Shown: positions 22,045 through 26,631 of the stretch, one piece after another | How the letters are laid out: every line of letters starts with the position of its first letter | Numbering within the stretch: position 1 is the stretch's first letter | NCBI GenBank assembly: GCA_964567785.1 | Contig: CAZMOK010000038.1 | Coordinates: 1-26,631, forward strand | Source: CAZMOK01 sp964567785 | Lineage (GTDB): Bacteria > Bacteroidota > Bacteroidia > Bacteroidales > JAGOPY01 | DNA length: 26,631 bases | Direction of reading: 5' to 3' | Position numbers and translations under genes: made by a program | The notes under the pieces: generated by a model | The model's database searches: none | What the model saw: only the letters and a program-made list of their open reading frames with translations | What the model was told of the DNA's origin: nothing

Positions 22045-25000
22045 ATGGGAAACTTTTTTGTAAAAAGGCCCATAGTGGCCATGGTAGTAGCCATTATTAT
22101 GGTGATCGTCGGGACGATCTCCCTGATCAGCCTGCCGATGGAGCAATACCCGAACATCACCCCTCCTGTTGTAGAAGTTTTCGGGAACTATGTAGGAGCA
22201 AATGCAACCAGTGTGGAGCAATCGGTTGCCACTCCCATTGAACAGGAAATGAACGGAGTGGAGAACATGATCTACATGAAGTCGATCAATGCGAACGACG
22301 GGACCATGCGACTCCAGGTCTCCTTCGAGGTGGGATCCGACCCTGACATGTCTACCGTATTTGCACAGAACAGGGTATCGGCAGCAACGGCCAAGCTGCC
22401 CCAGGAAGTTACCCGAACCGGTGTAACTACCAAAAAGACGCTTCCAAACATCGTACTGCTGGTAACCCTTACCTCCGACGGAAGGTATGACAAGGATTTC
22501 CTTGGAAACTATGCTTTGATCAATATCAAGGATGTGCTGGCGCGTATCAAGGGCGTTGGAAATGTAAACGTGATCGGTGCATCCGACTACTCCATGAGGG
22601 TATGGATCCGCCCCGACAGGCTGGCACAACTGGGTATCAGCGTGACTGACATAAAGAACGCCATCAACCAGCAAAGTGTGATCGTGCCGGGCGGTAAGTT
22701 TGGCGCCGAGCCTGCCCCTCCCGGGACCGAATTCACTTACACGGTGAAATTACCTGAACGCCTGGCCACTCAAGAACAATTCGGCAATATCATACTTCGC
22801 ACCAACCCTGACGGATCGCAGGTAAGGATCAAGGATGTGGCACGTGTGGAACTGGGAGTTGAAAGATATATGGCCTTTACCAGGCTGAATGGAAAACCGT
22901 CTTCTATCATTGCCCTCTACCAGACGCCGGGATCAAACGCTGTTGAATTATCAGAGCAGATAGTTGCCGCAATGGAAGAACTGAAAGAGGATTTCCCGGA
23001 AGGAGTGGATTATACCGTTTCACTGGATGCCACAAAGCCCATAACAGCAGGTATCAATGAGATCATAATCACCCTCTTCATTGCCCTCGCACTGGTGATC
23101 CTGGTGGTTTTCATCTTTATACAGGACTGGCGCGCCACGCTGATCCCAACCATTGCCATACCTGTATCGCTAGTGGGCGCTTTCATGCTTTTCCCGCTGC
23201 TGGGGTTTACGGTGAACACCCTTTCACTGCTGGGCCTGGTGCTTGCCATTGGGATTGTGGTCGACGATGCCATCGTGGTCGTGGAGGCGGTCCAGGTTAA
23301 GATCCAGGAAGGGCTTAGTCCGAAAGAAGCTACAATAGCAGCCATGAAAGAGGTAACGGCTCCGGTAATAGCAACCACGCTTGTCCTGGTGGCCGTATTC
23401 ATTCCCGTAGCCAACATGGGCGGGATCACCGGCAGGCTCTACCAGCAGTTCGCCATAACCATTGCTGTTTCTGTGGTCTTCTCCTCGGTGAATGCCCTGA
23501 CCCTCAGTCCGGCCCTCAGTTCCTTGTTACTGAGGAAAAGACAGGAAATGAAGGGCCCGCTCGGCTCATTCTTCAGGGGCTTTAACAAAGCCTTTGACAG
23601 GTCATCGGCAGGGTATCTCAGCTTTACCGGAATAATTGTCAGAAAGATCAAGAGGAGCGTGGTCTTCATTGTGATACTGACAGCAAGTATTGTGGTTATT
23701 GCCAGGTTCATCCCAGGCGGATTCATTCCCGAGGAGGATATGAGCTATTTCATGGTGAACGTCCAGTTGCCCGATGCCGCTTCTATGCAGCGTACCGATG
23801 TAATAGTGAAACAGGCGGAAGAGATCCTTTCAGGCCATGACGCCATGATTGACCATGTGACGGCTATTACCGGCTTCAGCCTTCTGTCCAATGCCATGAC
23901 CACCAATTCCGGCTTCATTTTCGTAAGCGCGAAAGAATGGGGTGAACGGGACATGACGGTCAATGAATTTGTACAACAGCTCAATGGTGAATTTTATCAG
24001 AAGATCAAAGGGGCGCAGGTATTCGCGTTTGGCCCGCCGGCTATTCCGGGCCTGGGAAACGGCTCGGGCTTTACATTCATGCTTCAGGACAAGAGCGGCG
24101 GAACCCCTGAATACCTTGCCGGACAGGCACAGGGATTTATTGCCAAAGCCGGTGAAAGGCCCGAGATAGGATCGATATTCACAACCTACAAAGCCGGTGT
24201 TCCTCAGAAATACCTCGATATTAACAAGGACCTTGCCCTCAAGGCAGGCGTCAACCTGAATGAATTGTACACCACGATAGCTGCCTTCCTGGGCGGTTCC
24301 TATGTGAACGATTTCAACAGGTTCGGAAGGCTTTACAGGACCTACATCCAGGCAGAGCCTGAATACAGGGTGGATGAAGACGGTCTGAACCTCTTCTACA
24401 TCAAAAATAAGGAAGGTAAAAACGTACCTCTTTCTGCCCTTGTGGATGTAAGGAACGATCAGGGCCCCGATTACACCGTCAGGTACAATCTTTTCAGGGC
24501 AGCCGAGATCACGGGCCAGCCGGCCGAAGGTTATTCCTCGGCACAGGCTATGGACGCCATGGAGGAAGTGGCCCGGGAACATCTTCCGGCCGATATGGGT
24601 TATGAGTGGGGCAATATGTCGTACCAGGAGAAAAAGGCCAGTGGGTCAGGAAACGTGGTTTTCATTTTCGCCCTGGTGTTTGTATTCCTTATCCTGGCTG
24701 CCCAGTACGAAAGCTGGTCGCTTCCCTTCAGTATCCTGCTGGGGACCCCGTTCGCTGTTTTCGGTGCCATGCTCTTTATCTTGTTTTTCAGGCTGTTCAG
24801 CGAAAGCTACGAAAACAACGTCTTTATGCAGATATCCCTGGTGATGCTCATTGCCATGGCGGCTAAAAATGCGATACTTATTGTTGAGTTCGCCAGCCTG
24901 AGGTTCTCAGAAGGAAAGAACCTTTTTGATGCAGCCATGCAGGCAGCAAAAGAGCGGTTCCGGCCGATCCTTATGACCGCCTTTTCATTCATCCTGGGTG

Positions 25001-25206
25001 TCCTTCCCCTGGTTGTTGCATCGGGAGCAGGTGCAGAGGCAAGAAAGGTCATGGGGGTCGCATTGCTCGGAGGCATGGTCATAGCTACAGCCCTTGGGGT
25101 ATTCATGTACCCGATGCTCTATGTTTTGATCGGGAAACTGGCAGGCTACGAGAAGAAAAGAGCCGGGAACCAGGAAAATGCTGTCACTGAAAACAATGGA
25201 TCATGA
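22045..25206 (+). CDS. RND multidrug efflux pump (HAE1, AcrB/MexB-like)
   Basis: The proton-driven inner-membrane pump of the tripartite system, 1053 residues, the normal length. The N-terminus MGNFFVKRPIVAMVVAIIMV is TM1. Family marks are MEQYPNITPP, the porter domains, TM4 with the proton-relay Asp407-Asp408 (IGIVVDDAIVVVEA), the large second loop (FIPEEDMSYFMVNVQLPDA), and TM10 with the conserved Lys near 941 (MLIAMAAKNAILIVEFA). All relay residues are present, so it should be active. HAE1 pumps export hydrophobic drugs, bile salts and detergents. It lies between adaptor and channel genes, overlapping the channel gene by four bases, which implies translational coupling. Confidence 0.95.
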   Translation: MGNFFVKRPIVAMVVAIIMVIVGTISLISLPMEQYPNITPPVVEVFGNYVGANATSVEQSVATPIEQEMNGVENMIYMKSINANDGTMRLQVSFEVGSDPDMSTVFAQNRVSAATAKLPQEVTRTGVTTKKTLPNIVLLVTLTSDGRYDKDFLGNYALINIKDVLARIKGVGNVNVIGASDYSMRVWIRPDRLAQLGISVTDIKNAINQQSVIVPGGKFGAEPAPPGTEFTYTVKLPERLATQEQFGNIILRTNPDGSQVRIKDVARVELGVERYMAFTRLNGKPSSIIALYQTPGSNAVELSEQIVAAMEELKEDFPEGVDYTVSLDATKPITAGINEIIITLFIALALVILVVFIFIQDWRATLIPTIAIPVSLVGAFMLFPLLGFTVNTLSLLGLVLAIGIVVDDAIVVVEAVQVKIQEGLSPKEATIAAMKEVTAPVIATTLVLVAVFIPVANMGGITGRLYQQFAITIAVSVVFSSVNALTLSPALSSLLLRKRQEMKGPLGSFFRGFNKAFDRSSAGYLSFTGIIVRKIKRSVVFIVILTASIVVIARFIPGGFIPEEDMSYFMVNVQLPDAASMQRTDVIVKQAEEILSGHDAMIDHVTAITGFSLLSNAMTTNSGFIFVSAKEWGERDMTVNEFVQQLNGEFYQKIKGAQVFAFGPPAIPGLGNGSGFTFMLQDKSGGTPEYLAGQAQGFIAKAGERPEIGSIFTTYKAGVPQKYLDINKDLALKAGVNLNELYTTIAAFLGGSYVNDFNRFGRLYRTYIQAEPEYRVDEDGLNLFYIKNKEGKNVPLSALVDVRNDQGPDYTVRYNLFRAAEITGQPAEGYSSAQAMDAMEEVAREHLPADMGYEWGNMSYQEKKASGSGNVVFIFALVFVFLILAAQYESWSLPFSILLGTPFAVFGAMLFILFFRLFSESYENNVFMQISLVMLIAMAAKNAILIVEFASLRFSEGKNLFDAAMQAAKERFRPILMTAFSFILGVLPLVVASGAGAEARKVMGVALLGGMVIATALGVFMYPMLYVLIGKLAGYEKKRAGNQENAVTENNGS

Positions 25207-26615
25207 TGAGAAAATCAATCTTCATATTATCCGTATTGCTCATCCTGATTGGGGGAGGATGTGCCGTTGGGCCGAATTTTACCCGGCCTGAAGTTTATAC
25301 CGAAGAGGCTTTCAGGTTTGATCCCATCGGGGAGGACTCGACGGAGGTGCTTGCCTGGTGGGAAATATTTGAGAACCCCGAGCTGGATACTTTGATAGCC
25401 AGGGCCCTCAGAAACAATAAAGACGTGAGGATAGCCGCGGCCCGTGTGGCGCAGTCATGGGCTGCCGTGGGGTTTTACCGGGCCGACATGTACCCGAAGG
25501 TGGATGTCTCGGCCGGGGCCATGAGAGGGAATTTCTCCGGGGCACAGATGCCCCTGCAGAATAACTTCTTTGGTGTTGCACAGCTCGCCTGGGAGCTTGA
25601 TTTCTGGGGGAAATACAGGCGGGCAACGGAAGCCGCCAGGGCCGAGTTGCTGGCTTCTGAATACGGTATGCGATCGGTGCAGATAAGCCTGATCGGTGCC
25701 GTGACCATCAATTATTTCCAGTTACTCGATTTCAGGAAAAGGCTCGAAATATCCAAGAACACACTGGAAGCCAGGGACAGCTCACTCGACATTATCAGGG
25801 AAAGGTTCTACGAGGGCATCATCCCGGAGTTGGACGTGAACCAGGCTGAGATACAAAGGGCCGTAGCCGCTGCCGCTGTCCCTCTTTATAAAAGACAGAT
25901 CGCTTATACTGAAAATGCCCTCAGCATCCTGCTGGGGGAAAACCCGGGAGAAGTAATCACCGAAAAACAGCTTACGGATTATGAACCTCTGCAGGAGATC
26001 CCTCCCGGGCTCCCTTCCCTTCTCCTTGAGCGAAGGCCCGATATCATACAGGCAGAAGAATTATACAGGGCGCAGAATGCCCGCATAGGCGTAGCTGTTG
26101 CCATGCGGTTCCCGACCATTAGCCTGACAGGGGCCCTGGGTGCAGCCAGCAGCAGCCTGGTGAGCCTGAACACAGGAGCACTGGCCTGGTCGGTAAGCGG
26201 GAGCCTGCTGGGGCCGGTCTTCAACTTCAACAAGAACAAACGCCGTGTCGACATTGAAAGGGCCAGGGCGGAGGAGTACCTGCTGCAATATGAAAATACG
26301 GTGTTGAACTCTTTCCGTGAAGTGGAAGACGCACTGGTAGAAATTTCCACTTTAAAAGAAGAACTGGAAGCCCGCGAGCAGCAGGTAAGGGCAGCCACAA
26401 ACGCCGAGGAACTGTCGCAGTTACGCTACGACCGGGGGGTTACCAGCTACCTTGAGGTGCTGGAGACACAACGCTCATCGTTCGAGGCGCAAATCGCCTA
26501 TTCCCAGGTGTACCAGGAACTGCTGAGCTCTTACATCAATTTCTACAGGACACTGGGTGGCGGCTGGATCAGCCCGGAAGAGAAAGAAGCTGCCGAACAG
26601 GGTGAAGAAGAGTAA
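25203..26615 (+). CDS. Outer-membrane efflux channel (NodT/OprM-like lipoprotein)
   Basis: The TolC-like exit duct of the RND system, 470 residues. The lipoprotein signal ends in IGGGC, followed by the family start AVGPNFTRPEV. The two OEP repeats are visible: LIARALRNNKDVRIAAARVAQ and RRPDIIQAEELYRAQNARIG, each leading into long helices and barrel strands (MRFPTISLTGALG, WELDFWGKYRRATEAAR). Translation starts at the ATG overlapping the pump stop (25203); the next ATG at 25206 is equally possible and changes one residue. The C-terminus is acidic. It completes the operon; a copy of the dispersed intergenic repeat follows the stop directly. Confidence 0.93.
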   Translation: MMRKSIFILSVLLILIGGGCAVGPNFTRPEVYTEEAFRFDPIGEDSTEVLAWWEIFENPELDTLIARALRNNKDVRIAAARVAQSWAAVGFYRADMYPKVDVSAGAMRGNFSGAQMPLQNNFFGVAQLAWELDFWGKYRRATEAARAELLASEYGMRSVQISLIGAVTINYFQLLDFRKRLEISKNTLEARDSSLDIIRERFYEGIIPELDVNQAEIQRAVAAAAVPLYKRQIAYTENALSILLGENPGEVITEKQLTDYEPLQEIPPGLPSLLLERRPDIIQAEELYRAQNARIGVAVAMRFPTISLTGALGAASSSLVSLNTGALAWSVSGSLLGPVFNFNKNKRRVDIERARAEEYLLQYENTVLNSFREVEDALVEISTLKEELEAREQQVRAATNAEELSQLRYDRGVTSYLEVLETQRSSFEAQIAYSQVYQELLSSYINFYRTLGGGWISPEEKEAAEQGEEE

Positions 26616-26631
26616 TGGATTGCACGATGTA
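26616..26631. repeat. Intergenic repeat, copy 4 (cut by window end)
   Basis: GGATTGCACGATGTA directly after the channel gene stop matches parts of copy 1 (GGCACGATGTAGGAGATTG and GATTGCACGA). It runs out of the window. Confidence 0.45.

Overview
The window reads as a chromosomal segment of a Bacteroidota bacterium, probably an uncultured Bacteroidia member from a draft or metagenome assembly. The evidence is type IX secretion (T9SS) C-terminal sorting domains on at least two and probably three exported proteins, TAnnTTTG-like -7 promoter boxes, few Shine-Dalgarno sequences, tRNA genes without encoded CCA, and typical Bacteroidota families (LytTR regulator with LytS-like kinase, NodT-type efflux protein).

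Layout. 1-1510: a TPR protein and a small outer-membrane beta-barrel protein, both on the minus strand. 1672-6360: an RNA-repair module. On the minus strand a promoter (about 5207-5240) precedes a possible 28-codon leader ORF, an intrinsic terminator with a competing antiterminator, an array of tRNA-like elements (Tyr-GUA, a folded RNA, Lys-UUU, Asp-GUC, and two elements whose halves are in swapped order), a GC-rich leader, a slipin/SPFH protein and the RNA ligase RtcB. A WYL-domain regulator is transcribed divergently. 6625-9236: a putative T9SS cargo protein, a DJ-1/PfpI-like lipoprotein and a secreted beta-propeller with a T9SS tail. 9430-11225: cysteine biosynthesis (serine acetyltransferase, cysteine synthase). 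11373-13732: an MFS transporter convergent with a fatty-acid desaturase. 14084-15840: a secreted beta-helix protein split only by a false assembly gap. 15980-18809: a LytTR response regulator and TPR-containing histidine kinase pair. 19101-20687: an acyl-activating enzyme. 20863-26615: a complete RND efflux operon (adaptor, pump, outer-membrane channel).

The notable system is the RtcB module. The cis-readable tRNA-like genes decode Tyr, Lys and Asp, and one permuted element carries an Asn anticodon. Tyr, Asp, Asn (and His) tRNAs are the colicin E5 target set, and tRNA-Lys(UUU) is the PrrC target. Two consecutive elements have T-arm and acceptor 3' strand BEFORE acceptor 5' strand and D-arm, with stems that pair across the swap. 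This is the layout of circularly permuted tRNA genes, next to a gene for the ligase class able to seal such RNAs. The terminator ahead of the array can be opposed by a perfect 9-bp pairing with the end of the leader ORF, which suggests translation-coupled attenuation. My working model is that WYL control plus attenuation switch on spare or decoy tRNAs and RtcB when tRNAs are damaged. Sequence elements and pairings were read directly; the function is inferred.

Smaller points: a 100-N gap flanked by an exact 55-nt duplication is an assembly artefact, and an intergenic repeat family recurs at four places on the right side.
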